Of a DNA stretch of 64,000 nt, positions 24,524-36,500 are shown one piece after another. How positions within the stretch are numbered: the stretch's first letter is position 1; each line of letters starts with the position of its first letter. A model generated the notes under the pieces. It searched no databases. It was not told the DNA's origin and worked only from the letters and a program-made list of their open reading frames with translations. The stretch spans positions 62,001 through 126,000 of the forward strand of contig JALRME010000032.1 of NCBI GenBank assembly GCA_026120035.1. Direction: 5' to 3'. Source of the stretch: Coleophoma eucalyptorum. Taxonomy: Eukaryota; Ascomycota; Leotiomycetes; Helotiales; Dermateaceae. The position numbers were made by a program, and so were the translations under genes.

Positions 24524-26058
24524 CTAACTATCATCTTCGTCTTCATCACCATCAGCAATGCCAGTGAGGTCAATTTCAATCCTCTCCCCAGCAAGAGCTT
24601 TGGCACTTCTACCTTTGCTACCAAGCAACCCATCACCATCACGTTCAGAGTTTTCATTCTTAACTTTCACAGCTTTCTTTCCATTCCCCTTCTTCGCAAC
24701 TCCTTCTATCTTCACAGAGCTTTTCTTACCCCTTTGTAAGCTGGCAACAAATGCCATAACCTTTCTCTGTTGGGAGGGAGTCAAGTTGTTGGGGTTAAAG
24801 TGGGAGTTCTTGTCATCGGACACGAACATCGATACTGATCCTGCATCTGAGACATCGAATATTGGTGAGGGTGAGGGTGAGGGTGTGCGTGGGATTATGA
24901 GGAGGTGCTTGAGCGCTTCTGTTCAGTATAGTCAGTCAATCAATCCAGTACGACATCAGTTCCAGAAAGGGGAGGAGGGGCATTAAGAGCACCTAAGCCG
25001 TTAATACAGGGAGAGATTTGAAGAAGACATATCCAAAAGGATTCAGAGAACAAATGGAAGAATGGGCTCGCCTTCACTCCGATACAGAAATCTGAAAATA
25101 ACCAGCGGTCTGTCCTTGCCGTCTTTGTAGTCAGTTCTCCATACCGGTCCCCTGATAACCTTTTGCGCCTGTCCCAGCACTGTGCCATGACTTTTCGACT
25201 CCCCCTTCAGCGCTTTCTCTGCAATTACTTCATTGCCGCGAAGGAATTGCCGTGAATTGCCTGTCGTTGCTCCTCCTTGCTTGCCGTAGCTCACGCGGTG
25301 CACAAGGACGGAGATCGTGCCAACTTCGGACATGCGTTGTTGCTGGCGCTGGATCACCGCTAGAGGGCCAACATCTGATGCTGTTGGAAGATATATTAGT
25401 CATTGACTCTGTTTCCTGGATTTTGAAGAGTGGATGATGAGGTGAGTAGAGAATATTGGTGTTGATTTTGTCACCATATAGGGAGGATCAAAAAAAAAAG
25501 CAGACCGAAACCGAACAATAGCACTCAACTATGAGAAAGGAAAATGGTGCCTCAACAGGACCGGCCGCTCAAAGACCTACTCGTTTCAATCTTCCCAAAC
25601 CGAAAAGCCCGCATAGTACAGCTCCTTCCCTTGCCCTCTTTAACTCCCTCCACAACATCCGTCCACGATGCATTGCTTTTGGTAAGCTTGTTATACTCCG
25701 GCCTCGCACAGTGTGATGTCCAGACCGGGTTTCCATCAACGGTGAGGTCAAACCGTAATTTTGCAGAATCCATCTTGTATGGTGCTCCGACGGTCATTCC
25801 GATCGCGAATTTGGGAGTGAGGTTTGGAGCTACTGGCCGAGGTCCTGTAGTTGGTTGAAGTGAAGCTGAAGGGTGCGAGCTGGAGGGGATACAGATGTAC
25901 GTCGAGACGGTGTGGACATGTTGGTATTTCTTCACACCGGAAACCATGCCTGCCGGGATGCTGGTGCGGTCGTGGTCTGTATCGGCGTACTCAACGAGTG
26001 GGCGGCCACTAGAGATGATCTCGACGGTGATGCCTGGGCAGATATCGAGGACTGCCAT
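24524..26058 (-). CDS. DUF7918 family protein, paralogue A
   Basis: Exons (minus): 26058..25581, 25380..25078, 24918..24524; about 391 aa. The start M-A-V-L-D-I-C-P-G-I-T-V-E-I is typical of DUF7918 proteins; an open frame continuing upstream to 26478 is untranslated leader. A beta-rich N-terminal domain ends at R-F-G-K-I-E-T, followed by G-T-I-S-V-L-V-H-R-V and S-H-G-T-V-L-G-Q, then F-R-F-L-Y-R. After an L-I-I-P-R-T-P segment, a basic Lys-rich linker leads to the C-terminal I-E-I-D-L-T followed by acidic residues (D-G-D-E-D-E-D-D-S), resembling a SUMO-interacting motif. The function of the family is unknown. Intron 1 (phase 1) matches paralogues B and C; intron 2 matches intron 3 of B; the intron B and C have after S-H-G-T is absent. 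Confidence 0.85.
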
Positions 26059-26848
26059 TTTTCTTTTGAGCCAAATCTTGGCTAGGTGGTGGTTAAATTT
26101 GAATTGGAGTGATATGTTATGTTGTGCTTGTTGCTTGAAGAGGGCAAGATGTTTGAAGGCTGAAAGGTAGGTAAAAATAGATGGAAGCTGATGCTGTATT
26201 GAAAGTGAAGAAGAGTATTGGGGGGAAATGTATAGAAGTGAAGAGGTTTTGCTAATGCAAAAATCCTGGCTGGAGGAGTGGATTTCTTGGAATAGATATT
26301 TCTCAGCGACAAAAGATAATATCACCAGGCCACCTTTCACCGTAGCGTATGTTTGAATATGAAGGTATTGAAAATATATGACTAGAAGATAACTCCTATA
26401 AGAGAGGGGCAAAATCGATATCAGCAGACGTTCAGCAGCCGTGCCAAAAGTACGAGGTCTTTGAATTATGAACCTCAAGTACTTTTTAGTTCAGTTATAC
26501 TGGACTTGACGGAGTGGTTGATTTGTCACAAAGATCATGTACATGGCATTCGTTAATAGGGATAAATTATCGGTTGGATGTCTTTGGATGCTTTGTCACT
26601 CACAATTTGATAATTCAAGAATAAAGGGCAGAAGAATTTTAACTCAAACGTTGAAAGACAGCCAAGGACAATATACCGATAGTGCTGACAATTTATTCCA
26701 TATCTGAGTGCAATAGTCAATGTAATTTCCTCCTAGTTATATGAGAATACGCCGCAAGCAAATTGGCATATTTGGCCGATTTGGGATTTCCTTGATGAAC
26801 TGTGAACGGCATTAATTGTGCAACCCATCCCGAGACCTTCCCATATTC
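26059..26848. other. Spacer between DUF7918 paralogues A and B
   Basis: An AT-rich 790-bp spacer serving as the 5' region of paralogue A and 3' region of B. No gene seen. Confidence 0.55.
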
Positions 26849-28005
26849 TCAATCAATGTTTATGCTCCTATCCTCGCCCTCAGAATCTGAAGTGAGATCA
26901 ATTGTAACCTTTCCAGATGCCTTTTTTGCTCTTTTACTTGGTGATTGGAATATCGTATTATCTTCTGCCTCCTGCTTGATCCTGGCCTGCATTTGGAAGT
27001 CTGTGAGAAATAAACTCATAAATAGTGGAGGTAATTACCTTGAGTTTCTTGGTCATGTACTCTTCGATCTTTTCCCTTTGCTTTAATGAAATACCGTCGA
27101 AAAGCTCGGCAGAGTGGGTTTGGGAGTCTAGGTCGGGCGTCGGTGTTCGTGCCATGATACGCAGCTTTTTCAAAGCTTCTGTTATATCGCTTTGTTAGTC
27201 GTTTCTAACTTATAGCTACAAAGAAGGAGTTACCTCTTGAGCGGTATCTAAATTTGACTGTAGCAAGAGGACTTTCAGGACCGTCGATACATGTGGTGAT
27301 ATAATGTATCCCGGCTCCTTTGCTTCTGGCTGCACCGAGCCTACAACATCAACGTAAGCTTTATCCGCTTTCAAAATCATGCATCTACTTACCTAGTACC
27401 GTGAGATGTACCTTTACCTTTCAATACTTTCTCATGGACTTCTCCTGTCACTACGGTCTCAAGTCCCCTTGTTGATGCACGGCGTTTGGCCTGACGTAGA
27501 ATCGAACAACGAAAAATTAAGATGGTGATCTCCCCAACCTTCGCCAAACGTTGTATATCTGCCTTTATCTCTTCTTCAGAGTATCCATCATCAGCTAGAT
27601 CCAGCATTAGCCGTCGTCCGTCGAAAAAGAAGGGGACGTGCTTGTGTCAATTGAGGAGAACTTCATTGGGAGAACTTTGTGAGATTCTCTATTTCCAAAT
27701 TCGATTCCATCAACTTCGCGCGTCAGTTCTTGATTCAGATGGTCCTTACGTATAAGGACATTATGTATCCGGTTCCCGTCAACGAAGACGCGGAATGAGA
27801 GCGCATCATAAGAGAGCTCAGCTTGAAGTTTGGGCTGAGCGTGGATGACCACAGTGAATTCTTTGTCGTCTTCAGCCTCAATATAACTCACTGGTCCCTT
27901 GGAATTTTCTTCATTGTCGTCACTCTCATACTCGTATTCATTCAATGGCTTTCCGTCAACATGAACTGTGACTGTCACGCCAGGAAGTTTGTTGACGACA
28001 GCCAT
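26849..28005 (-). CDS. DUF7918 family protein, paralogue B
   Basis: Exons (minus): 28005..27642, 27594..27393, 27340..27234, 27178..27039, 26986..26849; about 316 aa. Begins M-A-V-V-N-K-L-P-G-V-T-V-T-V-H-V-D-G-K-P-L-N-E-Y; domain order matches A: beta-rich N-domain, V-G-E-I-T-I-L-I-F-R-C, S-H-G-T-R-L-G, V-K-F-R-Y-R-S-R, then A-L-K-K-L-R-I-M-A-R-T-P and a helical charged tail. Ends with V-T-I-D-L-T-S-D-S-E-G-E-D, a strong SUMO-interacting-like motif, then R-S-I-N-I-D. Intron 1 has no usable GT donor: the only join keeping frame and family alignment is ACAA|GCACGT...GGATCTAG, a GC-AG intron of 47 nt with a CTAAT branch motif. If that intron is not spliced, the protein stops just after the N-domain. 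Function unknown. Confidence 0.8.
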
Positions 28006-29182
28006 CTTGAAGGAATTTGGGAGCTATCAAGATGAGATTGTCGAGTAAGGTGAGGCACCTAGGCGACAATGGAGTCTTATATCCAGTCCAAGATATGAGA
28101 GAAAGTTTGAAGAAGGAGTACAGGATGTCGCAGTTTGAGAAGCCAATGGAGATGTCGATTTGCTGAAAAACGTCGAGAAGTAACTAACTTGTCGCGACGG
28201 AAAAAAGGGTGCGAATCTTAGTTTTCAATCGTCTGTCGAGGACGCGCAGTGAAGATGGTGTGTTTTTAAAAAGAGGAGAGGATGGGGGTGGTGAAGATGA
28301 GGAAGAAAGGAAGAAAGGAAGAGCAAAACTGTGCACTTTGATTCGAAAGTACGTTGGTGTGCGTGCCTTTGATAAGATCCATGAATCGGTGTAAACTGAA
28401 CGAGGTTGCAACTTTCGTTTCTACCTTTCTGCAAATTTTCAAGGTATTATGAGAAGATTGAGGTCGAACATACTTCCAATGCTAAATAGCGTAAGAGTAA
28501 GTACCAAAAACTCTTTTTAGAGTTCTTTAGTATTCTGGAGCTCACGCCTCGAAACCTGGTTGTTAAGCGGAATATCTAACTTCTGTACGGACCTCGGTGA
28601 CCAACTTCTAAGTATTCCATGGAACAATTTACTGTTATGTTCTACGTCAGTACCTTCAAGTTTCCCTCCCTATGACTTGAGTTCGATGTCCTTTATTTGA
28701 TCTTACTAGCCATTTCACCCCCCCCACCCCCCCAACCCACACACACACACCTCACCAAGGGGTTTTCAAAATACGAAATTTCTCTCTGCTTCATGGGATT
28801 TGTTTCAATTTGGTAGTTTTTTCTAGACATCTGTTAAATATCCTACAATAAACGGGATTCATCCACGAAATACTTTTGGTAGATCTTTTCACCATGATGT
28901 CCAGGTCTCCCACTCCAGAGCCAGCCAAGAGCTATTCTTAATATCGTTACAGGAGCTTGTAGAAAGCTCCCTCCTGGATACCGCAGACCTTCAGCCAGAC
29001 AACCCAGTAAAAATGGCCCAGTAGAATACAGTCTCCTTAGATTCTTCATCCTTCGGGAAAATCTCCACAAGATTTTCAAAGCTGAATAGAAACTCGATGG
29101 ACAAAACAAGCCTCGTGGAAGGCTATATTAGAGAAGATTAGTTGCACAGCTTGGAATTGATCTTCCTCAAAGCGCAATGTGC
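28006..29182. other. Spacer, about 1.2 kb
   Basis: Lies 5' of DUF7918 B and 3' of the next minus-strand gene. It has a purine-rich run (about 28262-28325) and a C-run followed by a CA repeat (28717-28750). No gene is supported. Confidence 0.55.
28717..28750. repeat. Poly-C tract plus CA dinucleotide repeat
   Basis: C-rich run with A/AA interruptions, then about six CA units. Confidence 0.8.
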
Positions 29183-29991
29183 TCAAACACCATCGATCGA
29201 ATTCTTGTTCATGCCAGTTCCAAGATCGTGGTCCTGCAGCTGAATGGTATTGTCTCCCTTGCCAACCCGCTGGGCTCGAGATTTCCTAACGCCGTATCCC
29301 GTTCCCTTTCCTAGCATATTCCGAATTCCCCGTTTTCGATGTATCCAATATGCAGCGAGAGCACAAAGGGCAAGAAGGCCAAAAACAATGGGAAGAGCTA
29401 TAGCTAGTGCATGATTTGGCGATTTCCCATCGTGTCTGTGGTGCGGATGTTCTAGAAATGGGGCAGACGTTATGGTGACTCGAGGTCCCTCAATCATGCT
29501 GTCATTGGTGCCGCTTGCAGCGTTCAGCGGAACAATAAACAATGTGACATTGTTTGAAGGAAAGTCCTTCACCCAATCGTGCGTAATTTTCCATGGTATA
29601 TAGCCCTGACTATTATCGGTAATCGGAGAGGACGAAGCCTGCGCGACTTGGCCCGTGGAATTGATATAGTTCGCCATAATAAGGACGGTAGAGTTGATCC
29701 CATCCGCCGCAGCAAAGTAGCTTGGATCCCAGGTCACTATCCTATGTCAGCTTCTGTGAGCCTCAGAATAAATATGTTGTCCCGCGACTCACCGTAATAT
29801 GTCAAACCCACGAACAAAACGGTGCCATTCTCGGGTCTGCAAAAGGGTACGAATGACCCATTGGTATTGTGGCAAACCTGAAGTACCTCGGATGCTTCTG
29901 CTGGCACTGTACTTTTTATAGAAAATGCGACAGTTGTCCAGCTCCAAGTAAATATCGCAAACACAGCGCAGAGCAACCTTGTCTGAAGCAT
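29183..29991 (-). CDS. Secretory-pathway single-pass membrane protein, unknown function
   Basis: Exons (minus): 29991..29793 and 29736..29183; 250 aa. An N-terminal signal peptide (about residues 1-22, hydrophobic ending V-A-F-S) precedes an extracellular domain with P-F-C-R-P-x-N-G-T-V and Y-Y-V-T-W-D, a pattern I recognise from fungal surface proteins of unknown role. Several N-x-S/T glycosylation sites follow (N-S-T, N-V-T, N-D-S). A membrane helix (about 175-198, L-P-I-V-F-G-L-L-A-L-C-A-L) is followed at once by the stop-transfer sequence H-R-K-R-G and a basic cytoplasmic tail of about 50 residues. The intron falls inside the Y-Y-V-T-W-D motif, and splicing restores it. The gene interrupts the DUF7918 cluster on the same strand. 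Confidence 0.85.
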
Positions 29992-30915
29992 CCTCGCCTC
30001 GTAGTTTAAATATTATCAGCGTCGAATCGTCGCGCACACCAGAACGTCCTTACGAGCAAACTAGGATATAGATAATGAGTTCAGAAGTCTGGAGTTGACG
30101 AGGATCAAGAAGGTTTCCTTATCGTCGCAAAGATGAGATGACGATGCTCTCGGAGACAAGAAAATTGAGGGGTCGGCTTACCCCGGATCTTCCGTAAGGA
30201 TCTGGATTTCTTGGCTATGATATCGCTTAGCGGGTTGCTAGCAGGAGGTCCGCTCGCTTCCTAGGCACGTTCTGGAGATATTTGCAGCACTTCCGTTCCG
30301 TGCGATCTCTAGGCTTCCTAGTTGTTCGCAGGTGCTAAAAAGCTCAAAACCGAAGATTATCTAAGGAGCTATACGTCGAAGGTAGTCGTTGGCTGATGTG
30401 TGTATGAGACCGACTCTACCATTATTGATTTTCGGGGTATAAGTTATCTGTGGTTGTAGTTTGAGATCTAATGACCTGACAACGATGGGCCGTGCATACT
30501 AAAAGCGTTAAGTTAGTGAAAGGAACGGTTTCTTGCACAGAGCAACAAATGTTTCAAAGATCGCTAGAAAGTGTTCAGCCTCTCTGATTAACCAGTGCCC
30601 ATTCCATGAGGCTTTGAAATCTTTGGCCACGCGGGAGCACAATCCTCGTGCTAATGAATCCCACTGTTTCCTCAAGGTTAAAGAAAGCTACATCGATATC
30701 ATAGCACCCAGAAAAGAACAGCCGAGGACGAATAACTGTCAAGATCTATTCCCTCAATTTATTCATTCACAGCCCCCTAATTAACGTTTACGTTTTTTAT
30801 TCATAGTTCCCGTGATACGAGCAATCTTTTCAACCGTGCTCTGCTCAAGTTCCACTCTGTTACGCGAAGCAACGTAATTCTCTTAGTCTAAGGCATTATT
30901 CCACCGTCATGCTGT
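29992..30915. other. Spacer upstream of the membrane-protein gene
   Basis: About 920 bp between two minus-strand genes; no gene supported. Confidence 0.55.
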
Positions 30916-32012
30916 CTAGCCTTCCTGTGTAAGGTCGATAATGTTTGGCTTCGTGTCGTTTTTCGTACGTTTTACAGTCTTCTCCTTCTCATTGCCCTTT
31001 CCTTTGTAGGAGTAAATTTCGCTGTCGGTATAAGTGGTACCACTTGCACAAGTCTGAGTACTAAGCATACTCTCAACGGCTCCAGGAATTTTGGCTATAA
31101 GCTGATTTCGAATCTGCTCTATATTCTCTGGATCTTCGGAGTGAAATGAAGCTCTGGCTGACTCGGTTGATTGATTGAAGACACCGAGATTCTGTAGTTC
31201 TTCTGAGAATTTTGTAAGCGAGTCTTTTATATTCAACCTGCTATACCTACCACGAGAACGATATTTGAACCTGAAGACGAGAGCGGGTTTGAATTGGCTG
31301 TCGTTGTATTTTGTCTTCCAAGCTCCTCGACTCTCAAATGTTTTTGGGGGACCAAGACTATCCGCCGTCAGGCTCTATTATGTATATGTTCAAGAAGCAC
31401 ACATACCTAGTTTGGTAGGAGATACCTCTACATTTCAACGACTTCTCGTCAATTTCGCCATCATATAATTCGAGTTTATCATTGCCTATAGGTCCCGGAG
31501 CCAACTTTTCAAGAGATACTCGATGTACAGTGACGAGGATTGTGCCGAGTTTGTTCAAGTCCGGAATCTTAGAGGTAACATGGCCAGTGCAAACATCCTC
31601 ATCTGCTGCTAGCTCTTTATCAGTCACTTACAATCTAGACAAAATGGGAGACGGGGGAAAATAAAGACGCACTTAGCTTGACTTTAGAGAACTTGAACCT
31701 TGTAACCGTAACAGTCTGTCCCTTGATTTCTCTGAAGCCATCTACATATTTCTTGGTTCCTGCTATAAGATCGTGTCTATTGTGAACTAAGGCTGATGCT
31801 GCAAAGTTGCCGTCAACAGACACATTGAATTGCAATGCTTCACAATCGAGTTTCCCCCGCACAAAGATCGCAACGCCGAAAGGAAGATTCTCAGCACTCT
31901 CAACATAGCTGTTGAGGCGTAGAACATCACCCTCTGAGGTGGTTCGAACCTGGTGCTCTCTAGCTTCCTCACCAGCCACAAGGAGAGTAACCTGAATCTC
32001 GCTGTATTTCAT
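30916..32012 (-). CDS. DUF7918 family protein, paralogue C (divergent)
   Basis: Exons (minus): 32012..31673, 31626..31407, 31357..30916; about 333 aa. N-terminus M-K-Y-S-E-I-Q-V-T-L-L-V-A-G lacks the M-A-V-x-D start of A and B, but the rest aligns: R-F-K-F-S-K-V-K-L, L-G-T-I-L-V-T-V-H-R-V-S, S-Y-Q-T-S-L-G (S-H-G-T in the others) and V-F-R-F-K-Y-R-S-R. Intron 1 is phase 1, with donor GTGCGT and acceptor GTAAG; intron 2 matches B. At the position of intron 3 of B there is no intron: reading runs straight through R-G-R-Y-S-R into a helical tail. The protein ends K-P-N-I-I-D-L-T-Q-E-G, again with the I-D-L-T motif. Function unknown. Confidence 0.8.
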
Positions 32013-33505
32013 GACTTTAAGTTTTTTTTTAGAATAGCCGAATAATACGAAGTGCTTGGAAGTATTCCGAGTAGGTGACTAGGAAATCTAAGAGAAGGGG
32101 TCTTAGATCGAAGTAGGAAAAGGTGAAGAAAAGGAAGATATATAGAACGCGTCTTTGCGCGAAGATCAGATCTAAATACGGTATATTAGAAGCGAGTATC
32201 AATTTAACAGAACAAAGAATGTTTTGTCCTAAGGATTAAGTATAACTAGGAAAGGTAGCCTCGAAGCAAAATGATAGGGCTATACCAGGTAACAGGCCTT
32301 CCCTCCCACTTGATTATAGATATAGTTTACTCTTCTCTTAACCTTGGTGAATTTCTCTACAGTTATCCTTTCTCTTTACCAGTAGAAAGCAAGATAAAAC
32401 TAGACTGAAATCGTTGATTAAATAACCTTTTCTTCTGCTTTGCATATTCCACGACCCTAGAGAAGTTTTGACCTTGTCCTAGGCTTCCTGGATTCGTATA
32501 GCAAAGAATAGATTCTTGTCTAGGATAACACACATTTTCCCTCGAAGGCAATACGTAATCATTTACAAAGTAGCCATAATGCCATGAGCTAATCTCATTT
32601 TCTTTGTCATGCTTGTAGATCGGAGTTGGGTCATAACTACTAGTTAACGTACTGTTTATCACGTGGATGGCGAAGCTCATAATGTGTTTACAAGGTACAG
32701 CATATGAGTCCCCACCTTTTAAGAATTCGATCGCAAGATTGACGCTCGCTCTCGAAACAACAAGGTTTCCGTGGGTCGTCGCCCAGTATTGCCTCACACA
32801 ATCGGTTTCGCTGCCACCCATGCCCATATCACGTTACCAGACAAGCCAGACTCGGGGCGAAACAGTCTAAGCTTTAGTTCTACTGCACACCACGGGACTG
32901 CGCCACGAGATTCCCAGCACACCCAATCACTATGCCCTCTTCCCGCCGAAGCACGCGTAATGGCTGCTACTTAAGCTCTGCCCTTCGATGCGGGACATGG
33001 TGGCTCGCAAGACTAAACGACTAACCGAACCAAGAGGGAGGCTCGGGGGCTTCCATCAAGGCGTCCAAACCGGAATCTAGCTTGAGTGGCGAGGCTGTGT
33101 TCTTGGCTGTGTTCTTTGCTGCAGAACTTCGTATTTGCACTGGCATGTGTGTTCTCCTGGGCCCGGAGTGCGCTTTATCACTGAGTCAATTGCCATGGTT
33201 TGCTTGTAGTATCTTTCCACTTCGCCATCTGCTCAATTCTATGCGCCCTCTAGGTGTGTTTCAAACGGTGCAACAAACGACCGACCCTTTACTCCACCTG
33301 GACCTGGTACACGGTCTGAAGATCAGCAAGCCTTGACGGCAGACCGACACCGACTGCCTTATTCCAGCGCTCAGCCTCGTTTCGGAAACCCATCCAGCTG
33401 TCAAGCTCTTCTCAGGGAATTTCCGGATTAAACAAGAAGAGCCCAATTCTTGAAATTGTTGAAATTGTGGAATGCAAGCTCGATGATTGTGATTCAACCC
33501 CCAGA
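32013..33505. other. Spacer between DUF7918 C and the ankyrin gene
   Basis: Divergent promoter region of about 1.5 kb. Apart from the uncertain frame at 32363-32827, nothing is supported. The right half is less AT-rich and probably contains the promoter and leader of the ankyrin gene. Confidence 0.5.
32363..32827 (-). CDS. Hypothetical protein, 154 aa, uncertain
   Basis: A single ATG-started frame with protein-like composition (balanced hydrophobic, aromatic and four Cys residues) in an otherwise non-coding spacer. No signal peptide, known motif or splice partner was found. It may be a lineage-specific gene, a fragment, or chance. Confidence 0.3.
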   Translation of the reverse strand: MGMGGSETDCVRQYWATTHGNLVVSRASVNLAIEFLKGGDSYAVPCKHIMSFAIHVINSTLTSSYDPTPIYKHDKENEISSWHYGYFVNDYVLPSRENVCYPRQESILCYTNPGSLGQGQNFSRVVEYAKQKKRLFNQRFQSSFILLSTGKEKG

Positions 33506-36500
33506 ATGGATCGCCATGTAACCCCCCCACAACCACAGCGCTTGAGAGAAATTGCGCTGGAGTTGGGTGTCGTATCTAAGGTTGATTCTACACCACTTTC
33601 CCCTCCACGACATGTACCAACATTCCGCGTACCCGACGATGACCGAAAGGCCGATGCCGTCCTTGGACAATTGAAAATCGAGCTTTCTCAAGACCAATCT
33701 CGACCGAAGGGGCTGAAAAGAAAATTCAGTCTCGTCAAGCCCTCGACAAACTATTCGTACGAAGAAATTTATGCTGCGTTGTCGAGGGTTATCGAGGAAC
33801 ATGGGCTGCCGGGTGTTGCTGAAGTTCTTTTGGGCCGCTTCAAGGGCCTCGGTGGAGATACCAATGTTTCAAGGCGTGCAAGCACTGGTTTGATCAAGAA
33901 GTTCCGGAATACTGATAGTCCGGAACAACGAGGACATCTCTTGGAGTTGGCGGTGGAGAATGGTTGTGTAGAAATTGTGCAACTTTTGGCTCCGGATGCA
34001 GATCAATCAAGCCTCAACGAGTCTTTGAATGTGGCTCTTGAAAAAAGAGATTTGGCTCTTTTAGAAGTGTTGTTACAATACGGTACATACGGATCCTCCT
34101 TCGTATCTAAATTAAATGCTGATTACCTTCTAGGTGCAAATTTGACACGCCACCAAGAAGCTTTCCAGAATGCTGTTGACAACGAAGATATCGAATTGGT
34201 CAACCTGATGCTCCGTGCTCCGAACAGACTACCAGAACACTGTGTTACCAGAGCATTAATCAAGGCAGTCACTAATGGATCATTACGGTTAGTCTCCTTG
34301 CTGCTATGGGCAGGAGCCGATTGTGATCATGACGGTGGTGCTGCACTTATGAGAGCTGTAGAAGCATGCCGCATCGATTTAGTTGTAGCTTTGGTATCAG
34401 CCTCAAAATTACCTGCATACACGGTGGTGGACGAAGCTCTTCATGCTGCGATATCAGCACCAACTACCAATTGGAGCGATGCATATCCACTTGTAGAAGT
34501 TCTTCTGTGTGCAGGTCCAATTGGTGATGCCATCAACGAGGGTCTACTCAAGGCAACTGTTCTTTCCAACATTCAGATGATGCAACTGTTCCTTAGACAC
34601 CAAGCAGACATAAATTATAACGGAGCTTGCGCACTTGCCAATGCTATGCAAAGGAATCGCACAGATCTTGTGGGGATGTTATTGCAACAGCAGGACTTAC
34701 GACCCGAAGCGGCTTCCGAACTCGTTGGTCGTATTCCCCGCTCAGCTTCATCTACGGAGAGAATAGCTTCATTATCAAAGGTACGAGTTAAATTATTACC
34801 TAGATTGGGAAATCAACATTCGATCTAGTTTTGCTGACATTATCTTATAGCTCTTGGTATATGGAGCCTCTGGAGTCCACTGTAATGAGCAATTGATCAT
34901 CGCAGTGTCTCAAAATGACCTAGAAACAGCACAGCTGCTTATAGGCTACGGTCGAGAACAAAATCTTCCTCCAGTAGTCTCAGTGGACTATGAAGGTGCT
35001 TGTTCTTTGCAGACAGCGGTATCGCAAGGCAATATTGAGATGGTTAAATTACTAGCCCTTGATGGACACCCTTCAGCCTTTTCTCTCTCAAGAGCCTTCT
35101 CATCAATTCCAAAGTTGGGTTTAAATGAGCATTTTATAATGGTTCAAACCTTACTGCGTGCTGGCGCAAGAGGTCCAGAAGTTGATGATGCTTTGAGAAT
35201 CGCCATCGCTGCTCCAGAAAAGCCCAAAAGGCTTATCGACGTCCTCATTCAATACTCATCACATGTGGATGACAACACGCTATTTCTATCCGTGTCTCAA
35301 GGCAATGCCGATATTGTGCAAGCGCTTTTCTCTCGGGATATTCGTACGCCAGCATGCTCTGCTGCTTTGAATTTGGCCATGAAGCTTCCCATGAGCCAAC
35401 ATCGTTTCCGCATTACAAAGCTCCTCCTTGACCACCGTGTGGAAGGTGACGCAGGCCCGGAAGTCGCACAAGCCGTTGTACACCTGGTACATAACTGCCC
35501 TGGTGATATCAAGCTTTTACGCCTGCTTTGCCAGGAAGGGAAGGCAAACATCAATTTCGATTGTGGGCTGGCAGTAGTGTTAGCTACGAAATATAGTGAT
35601 CCTATAATCCTCGATATCATCCTTCGGAATGCAGGCGAACCCGCAAATACAATAACAATCACGAGAGCATTGCAATGCGCGATTGATCTTCCAATAAGCG
35701 ATCTACACAGACACCACAAGGTCGAGACCATACTTCGTGGAGTTAAACCCCAAGAGGCCATGGATGATGCACTAGTTAAGGAGATCGAGTCTTCTCTTAG
35801 CGTGAAGAGAGACAATTCGGTAATTGAGATTCTGTTGAGCAACGGAGCCGATGTCAATGCACAAGAGGCAGCTTCGATCTGCCATGCTGTTCGTGACCCA
35901 ACAATACTGGATCTTGTTCTGACGAGGCGGCCAACCCCACAAAGTTTAGCTCAAGCATTTCCGTTGGCTATGGCTATTGGTGAACCGGAAAGAACCACTG
36001 TCTGTGAGAAGCTTTTACGAGCTGGTGCTGTTGGAGAGGAGATCAGCAAAGCACTTTGTGCTGCAGTCAAAGAGGGACAAGGCTCAATCCCTCTCATCAA
36101 GTTACTTCTACCCCAGGCCGATATCAACTATAAAGATGGTCGACCATTACGTCTAGCAATCAGACAAGTCTTCACGGATGGCTTGGAAATGCTTCTAGCA
36201 CCCAGACCTGTTATGCCTTCAGTACCAACCAAGATTGGCGTCCTCACAGAGGCAATGCAGCTGAAGGGGAAACAAGATCGGTATGATATCATGAAGAAAC
36301 TGCTCGAGGTTAAGATACCTATATTAGCTTTGTCTGATGCATTAATTATTGCAACAAATACCTCAGATCAAGAACTTGTGGAGCTTCTTTTGAGCCATGG
36401 TGCATCTGTCGACCACGAAAGCGGGCAGGCTATTCGTTCTGCAGCAAGTTCGGGTCATACCGAAATTTTGAAGTCTCTTGTCGATGGTAAATTGGCTTCC

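Noticed and set aside
26059..26478. N-terminal extension of DUF7918 A
   Set aside because: The family start M-A-V-x-D at 26058 is clear; the upstream open frame lacks similarity and is likely leader.
33467..33505. Upstream in-frame GTG start for the ankyrin gene
   Set aside because: Fungal nuclear genes start at ATG; the first in-frame ATG is at 33506.
35297..35857. 186-codon frame on the minus strand
   Set aside because: Antisense shadow of the ankyrin gene.
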